DNA from: Hymenobacter duratus
Lineage (GTDB): Bacteria; Bacteroidota; Bacteroidia; Cytophagales; Hymenobacteraceae
Direction: 5' to 3'
Length of the DNA: 64,000 bases
Assembly (NCBI RefSeq): GCF_014698995.1
Contig: NZ_JACWZZ010000006.1
Span: 1-64,000, forward strand
Below are positions 7,454-15,125 of the stretch, piece after piece. The translations under genes were made by a program, and so were the position numbers. The notes under the pieces are model-generated. The model ran no database searches and had not been told where the DNA came from. It worked only from the letters and a program-made list of their open reading frames with translations. Positions within the stretch are counted from its first letter, which is position 1. The number at the start of each line of letters is the position of its first letter.

Positions 7454-10400
7454 ATGCCGGTAGAATTTCTGAGCGACGAGCAGGCGGCCCGCTATGGGCG
7501 CTACCAGACGGACCTTAGCCCGGAACAACTGCCCCGTTTCTTTTACCTGAGTCCGCAGGACCTACAGTTTCTGGCCGACTACCGCCGGGCGTACACCCAA
7601 CTCGGGTGTGCTGTGCAGTTGTGTACACTCCGGTTTTTAGGCACGTTTCTGCCCATCCCTACCCAGGTGCCGGCCGTCGTGGTGGCCACCTTGGCGCAGC
7701 AGCTTCAGGTAGGCACTGACGCGTGGCCTGCGCGGTATACCCGCCCAAATACGCTCTCGGACCACCAGGCCCGCATTGTGGCGTACCTGGGCTTTGCGGC
7801 CTATGGGGGCCGGCAAGCATTCCGCCTCACGCGCTGGCTCTACGCGCAGGTCCTCACCAGCACCGTGCGGCCCAGTGTGCTCTTTGATTTGGCGACCGCG
7901 CACTTGGTGGCCCAGCGCGTCGTGCTGCCCGGCGTGACGGTGCTGGCCCGCCTGATTGCGCGGGTCCGCGAGCGTACGGGCCGTCACCTGTACCACCAAC
8001 TCCGCAACCGGTTGAACCCGGTACAGCAAGAGGCCTTGGAATCGCTGTTGCTGGTAGCGCCTGGCCAGCGACTCACCCGACTGGAAACGTTGCGCACCGC
8101 GCCGACCCGCGTTTCCAGTCCCGCTCTGGTGGCCGCGTTGGGACGGCTGGAGCACGTGCGCGCCCTCGGCGTAGGGGGCATTTCACTGCACGACCTGCCC
8201 GAAGCCCGAGTGGTGCGGCTGGCCCGCCACGCCCAAGTGGCCTGGGGGCAGACGTTGGCGCGGATGGGAGAAGAACGCCGCCTGGCCACCCTGCTAGCCT
8301 TCGCCCAGGCCCTTGAACGCACGGCCACCGACGATGTGCTCGACCTCTTCGACGGGCTGCTGACAGCGCTCGCCCTACGGGGCGAAACCAAGCGCCGCCG
8401 CCAGCGGCTGCGCTCCCTGAAGGATTTGGACCACGCCGCGCTGGTCTTGCAACAGGCCGTGCGCATGATGTTGGACGAATCCGTGCCCGAAGCCCAGATT
8501 CGGGCACAGGTGCTGAGCCGCATTGGCGAAGCCTCCTTGCGAGAAGCAACCGACGCGGTGCAGGCGCTGGCCAGTCCCGCCGACGACCCCCGGTTCCAAG
8601 CCCTGAGTGGTAGCTACGCGACCGTACGCCGGTTTCTGCCGGCCCTGCTGAACGGAATTGCGTTGGAAGGTTCCCCCTCGGCCAAACCCCTGCTCGATGC
8701 CTGGTACTTTTTACGAGCCCAGGAAGCAGGTGGGCGGTGCCGGCCCAAATGGGGGACTGCGCCCCGCACCTTTGTGCCCAAAAGCTGGGCGCGGCAGGTG
8801 TTTGCCAGTCGAGACGAGGTGAACCCCGCCGCGTACACGCTCTGCGTGCTGGACCGCCTACACCAGGCGTTGCGCCGTCGAGAAGTGTTTGTGACGACGA
8901 GTGAGCGCTACGGCGACCCGCGCGCGGAAATGCTACGCGGCGAGGACTGGGACGCGGCGCGTGAATCGGTGGCGCGGGCGCTGGGCCGTTCGCTCGACCC
9001 GGCCCTGGAACTGGCGCGGCTCCAAGCGCAGCTGCGGTCGGCCTATGCGGACGTTCGCGAGGCCCTGCCCCACAATACGGCGCTGCACGTGTTGCAGCAC
9101 GACGGCTTGCCCTACGTGCGGGTAAGCCCGTTACCCGCCCAGGAAGAACCCGCAAGCTTGCTGCAACTGCGGACGCAGCTTACCCAGCAGTTGCCCCACG
9201 TGGAACTGGCGGCGCTGCTGCTGGAGGTGAATGCGTTTACGGGATTTGCCGACGCTTTCACCCACGTGGCCGACGGCCAAAGCAAAGCGGCCGATTTACC
9301 ACTGAGCATCTGCGCGGTGCTGCTGGCCCAGGCGTGTAACATTGGCCTCAAGGCCGTGGCGCGGGCCGAGGTACCGGCCCTCACCTTGCCCCGCTTGTCC
9401 TGGGTGCAGCAAAACTACGTGCGCGTGGAAACGCTTACCGCTGCCAACGCCCGGTTGGTGGACGGCCAGGCGCAATTACCCCTGGCCCAGGCCTGGGGTG
9501 GCGGAGAAGTCGCCTCGGCCGACGGGATGCGCTTCGTCGTGCCCGTGCGCACGCTGCATGCCGGGTGGAACCGCAAATACTACGGCTCCCAGCGCGGGGT
9601 GACCTACTACAACTTCACCGGCGACCAGTTCACCGGCTTCCACGGCATCGTCATTCCCGGTACGCTGCGCGACTCCCTGTTCATCCTGGCCGGGCTGCTG
9701 GAACAGCAAACCAACCTAGACCCACGTGAAATCATGGCTGATACCCACGGCTCCAGCGAGGTAGTCTTTGGCCTGTTCGCCTTATTAGGCTACCGTTTCA
9801 GCCCCCGCTTAGCGGACCTCTCCGACCAACGGTTCTGGCGCCTCAGCAAGGACGACGATTATGGTTCCCTCAACGAAGTAAGCCGGCACGTCGTCAACGC
9901 CCGGCTCATCTATGACCATTGGGAGGATATGTTGCGGCTGGCCGGCTCTCTTAAATTGGGCCGGGTGAAAGCCACGGCGGTAATGCGCACCTTGCAGCGG
10001 GCGGGGTCGCTCTCGGGCCTGGGCCGGGCGGTGGCCGAACTGGGCCGGGTGGAAAAAACGCGCTACCTGTTAGCCTACGTCCACGACGAGGCCTACCGGC
10101 GGCGCATCCTGGTGCAGCTCAACCGCGGCGAGGGCCGCCACGCGCTGGCCCGCGCCGTTTTTCACGGCAAGAAAGGCGAGCTGCGCCAGCGCTATCGCGA
10201 GGGAATGGAGGACCAACTCGGGGCGCTGGGCCTGGTCGTAAACGCCCTGGTGCTGTGGAATACGCGCTATTTGCAACAAGCATTAGAGCGGTGGCAGGAA
10301 ACGGAGGAGCACGTAAACCCGGAGGATGTGGCCCGCCTCTCGCCCTTGCTGCATGAACACGTGAATATGCTGGGCCGCTACGATTTTACGCTGCCCGAAT

Positions 10401-10474
10401 CTGTTGCGGCTGGGCAACTGCGTCCCTTGCGCACCCTCACACCCTGGGAAGCATCGCTTGGTGAATGGGCCTAG
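7454..10474 (+). CDS. tnpA: Tn3-family transposase TnpA
   Basis: A 1,006-residue transposase of normal length for the Tn3 family, which mobilises DNA by replicative transposition. The N-terminal DUF4158-type region (FLSDEQAARYGRYQTDLSPEQLPRFFYLS) contains the DNA-binding part. The catalytic domain shows Asp690 (SADGMRF), Asp763 (ADTHGSSEVVF) and Glu893 (RGEGRHALAR), the expected DDE spacing. YYNFTGDQFTGFHGIVIPGT lies between the first two. The reading frame is intact and the stop codon falls inside the right inverted repeat. About 170 bases without a gene separate it from the aldo/keto reductase; I see no clear promoter there. The transposase should be functional. Confidence 0.95.
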   Translation: MPVEFLSDEQAARYGRYQTDLSPEQLPRFFYLSPQDLQFLADYRRAYTQLGCAVQLCTLRFLGTFLPIPTQVPAVVVATLAQQLQVGTDAWPARYTRPNTLSDHQARIVAYLGFAAYGGRQAFRLTRWLYAQVLTSTVRPSVLFDLATAHLVAQRVVLPGVTVLARLIARVRERTGRHLYHQLRNRLNPVQQEALESLLLVAPGQRLTRLETLRTAPTRVSSPALVAALGRLEHVRALGVGGISLHDLPEARVVRLARHAQVAWGQTLARMGEERRLATLLAFAQALERTATDDVLDLFDGLLTALALRGETKRRRQRLRSLKDLDHAALVLQQAVRMMLDESVPEAQIRAQVLSRIGEASLREATDAVQALASPADDPRFQALSGSYATVRRFLPALLNGIALEGSPSAKPLLDAWYFLRAQEAGGRCRPKWGTAPRTFVPKSWARQVFASRDEVNPAAYTLCVLDRLHQALRRREVFVTTSERYGDPRAEMLRGEDWDAARESVARALGRSLDPALELARLQAQLRSAYADVREALPHNTALHVLQHDGLPYVRVSPLPAQEEPASLLQLRTQLTQQLPHVELAALLLEVNAFTGFADAFTHVADGQSKAADLPLSICAVLLAQACNIGLKAVARAEVPALTLPRLSWVQQNYVRVETLTAANARLVDGQAQLPLAQAWGGGEVASADGMRFVVPVRTLHAGWNRKYYGSQRGVTYYNFTGDQFTGFHGIVIPGTLRDSLFILAGLLEQQTNLDPREIMADTHGSSEVVFGLFALLGYRFSPRLADLSDQRFWRLSKDDDYGSLNEVSRHVVNARLIYDHWEDMLRLAGSLKLGRVKATAVMRTLQRAGSLSGLGRAVAELGRVEKTRYLLAYVHDEAYRRRILVQLNRGEGRHALARAVFHGKKGELRQRYREGMEDQLGALGLVVNALVLWNTRYLQQALERWQETEEHVNPEDVARLSPLLHEHVNMLGRYDFTLPESVAAGQLRPLRTLTPWEASLGEWA

Positions 10475-10507
10475 CGATAGTTTCTGTTCCTACTCTTGTG
10501 CTACCCC
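10470..10507 (-). repeat. Tn3-family right terminal inverted repeat
   Basis: The complement begins GGGGTAGCACAAGAGTAGGA and pairs with 4418-4455 at 36 of 38 positions. It contains the tnpA stop codon at 10472-10474. The next base, 10508, belongs to the interrupted resolvase gene. Confidence 0.92.
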
Positions 10508-10887
10508 AAGTGCTGGGCCTGATTGAAGAGTTGATTCACCAGAAGCGGTGCCGGCTGATTCTGGTCAAGCAGGGCCTGGACCTGGACCCGCAGAATCACC
10601 GCGACATGACCCACAAAATCCTGCTCACCATTTTCGCCATGCTGGCCGAGCTGGAGCGGGACTTCGTTTCCGATCGCACGAAGGAAGGCTTGCGGGCGCG
10701 GCGCGAGCAGGGCATCGTGCTGGGCAAGCCCAAGGGTGTGGTGCAGCCCTCCATGTACGACGCCGACCGCGAGCGGATTCTGCACCTGCACGCGCTGGGC
10801 GTACCGCTCACCACCATCGTCGAGGTGCACCTGAAGTACGGCAAGTACCTCTCCCTGAAAAACTACCTAGCCAAACTGCAGCGGTAA
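10508..10887 (+). pseudogene. serine recombinase, 5' truncated by Tn3-family insertion
   Basis: The last 125 or so residues of a resolvase/invertase. The fragment opens at QVLGLIEELIHQKRCRLILVKQGLDL and continues through the E helix (ILLTIFAMLAELERDFVSDRTKEGL) to a C-terminal helix-turn-helix region. The catalytic serine, the YARVS start and the LDRLGR segment are all missing, because the frame emerges directly from the right end of the transposon. The missing N-terminal half is not on the left side of the transposon, which shows that the present junction is rearranged. The protein is unlikely to be functional. Confidence 0.85.
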
Positions 10888-10917
10888 CCGAGCCGAAATG
10901 CCGCCCCCTAACCGGAC

Positions 10918-10948
10918 GACTCGGAGGTTTTACCCTATTTGTTTAACA
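10918..10948 (+). repeat. 31-bp direct repeat, copy 1
   Basis: The 31 bases beginning GACTCGGAGGTTTTACCCTA are identical to 13473-13503. Each copy lies just downstream of a defective serine recombinase gene. It could be a recombination site, or the scar of a duplicated element. The surrounding 10888-11095 holds no gene; 10950-10990 is very AT-rich. Confidence 0.75.
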
Positions 10949-11095
10949 CCACCTAAATTACCTATATAATTATAATTTTTTTATATACTATGCGCCGTAT
11001 GGGGTCTCTTTGGGAGCCAGCAGCCTATAGAAGAAAGCCTGCGGTCTGGTTGAGAAAAACGATTTCTCCAGCCAAACGCTAGCAGCTCAACAGCG

Positions 11096-12004
11096 CTAGC
11101 TTTCTTCTGCTTTTGCGAACCCAACTGATTCACGAAAAAACTGCGGCGATACGGCCGTATTTTTCTTGAAGAAGCGGCTGAAATAGTATTCATCCCCGAA
11201 GCCCAGCGCGAAGGCGATAGCCTTGACGGATTGACTGGTTAGGTACAGTTCGCGCTTGGCCTCCATAATGATTCGCTCCGTGATGAGTTGGCTGAGCGTC
11301 TTCTGATAATGGGACTTGACTAGGCGCGTTAGGCTTCGGGCGGGAACTCGTAACAGGTCGGCATACTCCCCGGCCGTGTGCAGGTGGCGGTAGTGCGTAT
11401 TAATGGCATCTTGAAGTTGCTGCAGGAGCCAGGGCTCCCGGCCAGACGGGTTCTGCTCGGTGCCTAACGCGGGCTGTGCAGTACGAATACGGATAGCTTT
11501 CAGCAAAAAGAGCTTCAGATATAATACGATGGACTCTTGTTGTGCTACCTCTTGACGCCGTACTTCCTCTTGCATCACAGCTGCCAGGGCGGCAAATTCA
11601 CGCACCGCCTCTGTTGTAACCGGGAAGAAGGGCGGCTCAAAAATTGTGTTGAACAAGATGCCATTGCTAGCTACCTCCTGCTGATGCCGGTAGATGCAGA
11701 AAAAGTCGGCATGAAAATCCAGGACCAGGCCCGCTACAGCGGTGCTGGCTTGGATAGTGTAAGGTTGGTAAGGGCCAAAACAACACAGCGTACTGCCAGC
11801 AAACAGGTAGGTGGCAAAGTTGGCGCGTATCTCGCCGCTGCCCTGCGTAAGCAGAATGAGGGAGTAATAATTATTGCGTTGTAAGTAATTAAACGGGGTG
11901 TCGTCGCTAAAGGAGTAGCTTCGAAACGCTAATTCACCCGTGTGCGGATGAGTTAGCAGGAGACAGTCAATCGCCATCGCGTGAGAAGAATAGCAGCTAG
12001 CCAA
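11096..12004 (-). CDS. AraC-family transcriptional regulator
   Basis: A 302-residue regulator unlike the one in the transposon. The N-terminal cupin region (PFNYLQRNNYYSLILLTQGSGEI) probably senses a ligand. The AraC double helix-turn-helix occupies about 195-295 and ends with QSVKAIAFALGFGDEYYFSRFFKKNTAVSPQFFRES. An internal ATG (residue 10, MAIDCLLL) is an alternative start. It lies downstream of the monooxygenase-like gene on the same strand, but a strong hairpin (12021-12070) separates them. GC content is lower than in the transposon. The target genes are not evident; the adjacent monooxygenase is the nearest candidate. Confidence 0.85.
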   Translation of the reverse strand: MASCYSSHAMAIDCLLLTHPHTGELAFRSYSFSDDTPFNYLQRNNYYSLILLTQGSGEIRANFATYLFAGSTLCCFGPYQPYTIQASTAVAGLVLDFHADFFCIYRHQQEVASNGILFNTIFEPPFFPVTTEAVREFAALAAVMQEEVRRQEVAQQESIVLYLKLFLLKAIRIRTAQPALGTEQNPSGREPWLLQQLQDAINTHYRHLHTAGEYADLLRVPARSLTRLVKSHYQKTLSQLITERIIMEAKRELYLTSQSVKAIAFALGFGDEYYFSRFFKKNTAVSPQFFRESVGFAKAEES

Positions 12005-12020
12005 CTGGACTAACTGCCCG

Positions 12021-12070
12021 CCAGCCCCTAAAGCGACCTATGCCCAGGCATAGGTCGCTTTAGGGGCTGG
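12021..12070 (-). terminator. perfect 23-bp stem hairpin, probable terminator
   Basis: The arms CCAGCCCCTAAAGCGACC... (12021-12043) and its exact complement (12048-12070) pair over 23 bp around a CCAG loop. It begins only a few bases after the stop of the monooxygenase gene and ends 16 bases before the AraC start. A T-tract is lacking, so it may work as an intercistronic terminator or processing signal and not a classical intrinsic one. Confidence 0.65.
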
Positions 12071-12073
12071 TAA

Positions 12074-12367
12074 TTATTTGGCAGCCAAGATAGCTACTTG
12101 TTCAATGACAGGCGGCACGGCCAGCAAGTCGGCCGCATGGGCCATCAACGCAGCGGCAATAGGGCCGTTCAGATGCGCCTGCCGGCCTGCTTCATCCGGA
12201 AAGGTATCAAAGATACCGAAGGTGGCCGGCGCCAGCTGAATAGCATACCAGGTTATGGTAGCCGGCTCTTGCTGAGCCAGGGGCAGAGCGCCCGTCAAAA
12301 AATCGAGTACTGCCTGCTCTTTACCGGGCTTCGCTTCGAGCCGGACCAGCAATCCTACATTCTTCAT
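12074..12367 (-). CDS. antibiotic biosynthesis monooxygenase (ABM) domain protein
   Basis: A 97-residue ferredoxin-like protein of the ABM/YgiN superfamily, cofactor-free enzymes that often oxidise quinols. The fold markers are the first strand (VGLLVRLEAKPGKEQAVLDFL), the central TITWYAIQLAPATFGIFDTFPDEAGRQAHLNG segment and the C-terminal helix before VIEQVAILA. The length is normal for the family. It stands alone on the minus strand, upstream of the AraC gene and followed by a strong hairpin. The 300 bases upstream hold nothing else recognisable. The actual substrate is unknown; quinol oxidation or aldehyde-stress response is the usual guess for this group. Confidence 0.82.
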   Translation of the reverse strand: MKNVGLLVRLEAKPGKEQAVLDFLTGALPLAQQEPATITWYAIQLAPATFGIFDTFPDEAGRQAHLNGPIAAALMAHAADLLAVPPVIEQVAILAAK

Positions 12368-12668
12368 GGAAGTGGGGGTTAGGTAAATTGATATAACAAA
12401 GGTGCTGCCTCTCTGAAAGGATTAACATGGACGGACGCAACTAGTGGCTGGACAAAAAGACCATGGCCGCTTCAAACCAGTATGTGAGCTCGTGTATCAT
12501 GGTTTAACTGGCCCCGAATGGTGCAGTGGCTGTTGCAGAACTCGGCACGATGCAAAACGTGAAGGGCTTGAGGCTTCGAGCCAGGCTAGAAAAGAACATG
12601 AGCAGGCCGTTCATCTAGGCTCAGGAACTATTCTACGTAGTTGCTGAGCTGCCTTGAGAATTCTGTAA
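12368..12668. other. gene-free spacer
   Basis: About 300 bases with no convincing coding sequence. Short open frames here have atypical composition and no recognisable motifs. The segment ends at the GGGG start of the Tn3-derived mini-element. Confidence 0.5.
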
Positions 12669-12706
12669 GGGGTTCTTTTGCCAAAAGGGCGGATTTACAC
12701 GCTAAG
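12669..12706 (+). repeat. mini-element left inverted repeat (38 bp)
   Basis: Begins GGGGTTCTTTTGCC and ends ACGCTAAG. It pairs with 13424-13461 at 35 of 38 positions; the inner 22 positions are nearly all identical. Confidence 0.85.
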
Positions 12707-12813
12707 CCCGGTTATCAAAGAGGGTTATAGTACTGCCTGAGAAAGACTGATTCTACGCTGTAGAGCGGGTGCGTGCTGCCTATCAACAAGGAACTCCTTT
12801 TTGATAACCTCCG

Positions 12814-13428
12814 ATGCCCGCCAACCCGACCGACCAGCCCACCCGCGTGGCGCTCTATGCCCGCGTCTCCACCCTCGACAAAGGGCAGGCCCCGGAGACG
12901 CAGCTGCGCCCCCTGCGCGAGTACGCCCAGCGCCGCGGCTTTGCCGTTGTCGATGAATACGTGGACTAGGCCTCGGGTACCAGCGAGGAATGAACTCAGT
13001 ACAAACGGATGATGGCGGCGGCCAAGAACCGGTAGCTCGACGCGGTGCTGGTCCGGCGCTACGACCGCTTTGCCCGCTCGACCCAGGCGCTGGTCAACGC
13101 GCCGAAGGAATTCCAGAGCCTAGGGGTGGACTTCGTCTCCTACCAGGAAAATATCGACACCACCACGCCCACGGGCGAGTTGGTGTTCCACGTCATGGCT
13201 TCGCTGGCCCTGTTTGAGAGCACGCTCATCAGCCAGCGCGTGCGCGCCGGCATGGCCCGGGCCAAAGCCCAGGGCAAGCATGTGGCCCGGCCGCCACTGG
13301 CCCAGTCTAAGCAGGAGGCCATTGCGCAGCTTCTGCGCAATGGCTTATCTATGAATCAAGTCATCAAGCAGTTAGACCTGGCCTATGGCACCGTCTACAA
13401 TTACGCCCAGAAGCTAAAAAGTGCTTAG
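12814..13428 (+). pseudogene. serine recombinase with three in-frame stop codons
   Basis: About 200 codons in one continuous frame encode a resolvase (VALYARVSTLDKGQAPETQLR... LVRRYDRFARSTQAL... MASLALFESTLISQRVRAGMARAKAQGKH) with a C-terminal helix-turn-helix (LSMNQVIKQLDLAYGTVYNY). TAG at 12967, TGA at 12991 and TAG at 13033 interrupt it within 70 bases. There is no frameshift, so the decay is recent. Each stop is one C-to-T change away from a plausible Gln or Arg codon. An ATG downstream of the stops lacks the catalytic serine. The stop codon of the gene lies inside the right inverted repeat. Confidence 0.85.
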
Positions 13429-13461
13429 CGTGTAAATCCGCCCTTTGGGAAGAAGAACCCC
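13424..13461 (-). repeat. mini-element right inverted repeat (38 bp)
   Basis: The complement begins GGGGTTCTTCTTCCC and ends ACGCTAAG, pairing with 12669-12706. It overlaps the last three bases of the resolvase pseudogene. Confidence 0.85.
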
Positions 13462-13472
13462 TTTTAGCCATG

Positions 13473-13503
13473 GACTCGGAGGTTTTACCCTATTTGTTTA
13501 ACA
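13473..13503 (+). repeat. 31-bp direct repeat, copy 2
   Basis: Identical over 31 bases to 10918-10948, starting GACTCGGAGGTTTTACCCTA. It sits 11 bases outside the right end of the mini-element. Confidence 0.75.
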
Positions 13504-13543
13504 ACACCCTCAATACTTAGGTAGCGCCTATTTGGCGTGAAGG

Positions 13544-13912
13544 TCAGGAAATAGCGCTCCGGGCGAGAATGGCCTGTAAATCAGCTGGGATGGGCATGGA
13601 CTGCTCCGCCGGCACATTAGCCCCACCGGTGTTGCCGGTGGGGATGCGGCCGAAAAGCGAGAGCGGAAAGCCGCCGATGAGGCGCACGAGCTGGCCCAGG
13701 ATTTCGCGCCCGTCGCGGGTGCGCAGGCCGTGGCGCAGCATCAGCAGGTGCGTGTGGGTGTGCGGCAGCGCCCAGCGCTGGCCCAGAACGTGGGCGCGTT
13801 CGAGGTGGGCGAAGGCCGCAGCCATGTTGTGGCGGCCAGCAGCGGCGCGGGCAGCCTGCAGCTCAGCGCGGTAGTACGGGCGTAGGTGGGAAGGGAGACG
13901 GAAGTTGAGCAT
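13544..13912 (-). CDS. DUF3703 domain-containing protein
   Basis: A 122-residue soluble protein. The first 80 residues match DUF3703: RPYYRAELQAARAAAGRHNMAAAFAHLERAHVLGQRWALPHTHTHLLML, with the LERAHVLGQ helix and the HTHTH histidine cluster. The function of DUF3703 is not established, but it appears repeatedly next to heavy-metal resistance genes; the conserved histidines may bind metal. It is the last gene of the long minus-strand metal operon and is separated from the gene before it by a 185-base stretch in which I see no gene. Confidence 0.78.
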   Translation of the reverse strand: MLNFRLPSHLRPYYRAELQAARAAAGRHNMAAAFAHLERAHVLGQRWALPHTHTHLLMLRHGLRTRDGREILGQLVRLIGGFPLSLFGRIPTGNTGGANVPAEQSMPIPADLQAILARSAIS

Positions 13913-14097
13913 AGGGTCGGTGGCTCAGCCAGGTGGTGCCCGCCCAATTAACGCAACGCCGGCAGAGGCTACAACTGCGTGCTGATGACCAGCATTCCAG
14001 CGAGTACATACAGGAAGAAGCGTTGCAGCTTATGGACGGGTTTGTGGTGTTCACACATGCGCCTGTAACAGCGGCTGCCTGGCTGCTGGTTCAGAAT

Positions 14098-14364
14098 TTA
14101 CTGGACTGTCGTGCCAACTATGTGGCTGCGGGCTTCCTGCTCCCCCTGCTGGCTTTCGTGCTGCACGTAGTATTCCAGTTGGGTACCGGGGGCGAATGCA
14201 TCCTGGTCGTGGTAGGGCGAACGGGCGTTGACGGCCACCCGCTGCCAAGGCCCGGCCTCTCCGCCCACGCGGCGGAAAACGTGGGCCACTTCCAGCATTT
14301 CTTTGGAAAAGGCCAAATGCCGGCCGGTGGGGGTCAGCGTGAGGTCAATTTTTGCGGTGTGCAT
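14098..14364 (-). CDS. hypothetical protein, 88 aa
   Basis: An 88-residue protein with no signal peptide. The sequence looks like a small beta domain: KIDLTLTPTGRHLAFSKEMLEVAHVFRRVGG, then NARSPYHDQDAFAPGTQLEYYVQHE. I do not recognise a named family. It begins 12 bases after the DUF305 lipoprotein gene and is transcribed with it, so a metal-related role is suggested by context only. The reading frame follows the codon pattern of the neighbours, which favours it over the overlapping frames on the other strand. Confidence 0.5.
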   Translation of the reverse strand: MHTAKIDLTLTPTGRHLAFSKEMLEVAHVFRRVGGEAGPWQRVAVNARSPYHDQDAFAPGTQLEYYVQHESQQGEQEARSHIVGTTVQ

Positions 14365-14376
14365 AGCGAATGAAAC

Positions 14377-15114
14377 TTAGGGAGTAAGGGTGGGATGCGT
14401 TTGCAGCCAGCGCTGAAACTGCTTGATTTCCGGCTGTTGGTCGCGTACGATGCGCCGGGCGGCCTCCCGCAGCTCGGCGTTGCGGCCAAACGCCAGCTCC
14501 GCCTGGGCCAGGGCCACGCCGCTGCGGTGGTGCAGCGCCATAAGCGTGGCAAAGTCGGCATCCGGGCTGCCGGCTAGCACCGGCAGCTGACGCAGGGGAG
14601 CCAGTGCCGCCGTGATGCGCCGCACGAAGGGGTCTTTGCGGTTGCCCGGTCGGTACTCCTGCCCGGCGGGCGGTTCGCGCTTCAAAGCCAGAGCGAGTAC
14701 ATGGGTATCCTTTTCGTGGCTTTTGAGCACCTGCTGAGCCATTGCGCGCAAGGTCGAGTCTTTGCCCCGCGAGAGTTGCACGGCTGCCAGGCGCTGGGCC
14801 CCGGCGTGGTGCACGGCCATGAGGGCGGCAAAGTCCTCGTCCCAGCAGCCAAGTCGGCGCACCGCATCCAACTCGCGTACCATGAACTGCAGGGAGTCGG
14901 CCAGATTCAGGGGGGCAGCCGCCGTGGCTGAAGCCGGAGCGGGCTTGGCCGTGCCATGGATTTCGGCTTCGTGCGTCGCCGAATCGTCGGGCTCGGAAGT
15001 ACAGCCGCTCACGGCCAGGGCCATGAGCAGGGCCGCCAGTAGCCGCGCCCCGCCGAAACGGAAGCAACGGCCGTGAGCGGCAACCAAGAGCGAGCAACGC
15101 AGGATATGGAGCAT
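14377..15114 (-). CDS. DUF305 family lipoprotein
   Basis: A 245-residue exported protein. A signal peptide ends in the lipobox LAVSGC (Cys at about 38), so it should be lipid-anchored. Two DUF305 repeats follow, each with the core D(F)A(A/T)LMA(V/L)HH: FAALMAVHHAGAQRLAAVQ and FATLMALHHRSGVALAQAE. DUF305 proteins adopt a ferritin-like four-helix fold, and the HH pairs probably bind metal. It lies 11 bases downstream of lpdA. A second DUF305 protein is encoded in the copper island at 57878-58603. Periplasmic metal buffering is the best guess. Confidence 0.85.
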   Translation of the reverse strand: MLHILRCSLLVAAHGRCFRFGGARLLAALLMALAVSGCTSEPDDSATHEAEIHGTAKPAPASATAAAPLNLADSLQFMVRELDAVRRLGCWDEDFAALMAVHHAGAQRLAAVQLSRGKDSTLRAMAQQVLKSHEKDTHVLALALKREPPAGQEYRPGNRKDPFVRRITAALAPLRQLPVLAGSPDADFATLMALHHRSGVALAQAELAFGRNAELREAARRIVRDQQPEIKQFQRWLQTHPTLTP

Positions 15115-15125
15115 CAGTAGCAGGG

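Larger units (their letters stand above)
4418..10507 (+). mobile_element. Tn3-family transposon with AraC/aldo-keto reductase cargo
   Basis: A complete unit of 6,090 bp. It is bounded by 38-bp inverted repeats beginning GGGGTAGCACAAGAGTAGGA on each end (36 of 38 positions match). Inside, all on the plus strand, are tnpR, an AraC regulator, an aldo/keto reductase and tnpA. The tnpA stop codon lies within the right repeat, as is common in this family. Flanking pentamers differ (TTGTA on the left, AAGTG on the right), so there is no target duplication. The left flank is IS3 orfB and the right flank is a resolvase gene. The two flanks are therefore from different loci and were joined by recombination or an adjacent deletion. 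Confidence 0.92.
12669..13461 (+). mobile_element. Tn3-derived mini-element with resolvase pseudogene
   Basis: A 793-bp unit bounded by 38-bp inverted repeats that start GGGG and end TAAG, the hallmark of Tn3-family ends. The two repeats match at 35 of 38 positions. It contains only a serine resolvase gene with three nonsense codons and no transposase, so it resembles a non-autonomous, TIME-like element mobilised in trans. Flanking pentamers (TGTAA and TTTTA) are similar but not identical, so no clean target duplication can be claimed. Its ends are unrelated to those of the 6-kb transposon at 4418-10507. Confidence 0.8.

Noticed and set aside
4413..10512. Target-site duplication flanking the 6-kb transposon
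   Set aside because: The flanking pentamers TTGTA and AAGTG differ, so no duplication is claimed.
12444..12647. A 67-codon plus-strand frame
   Set aside because: Atypical codon use, no motif, and no neighbour context. Treated as spacer.
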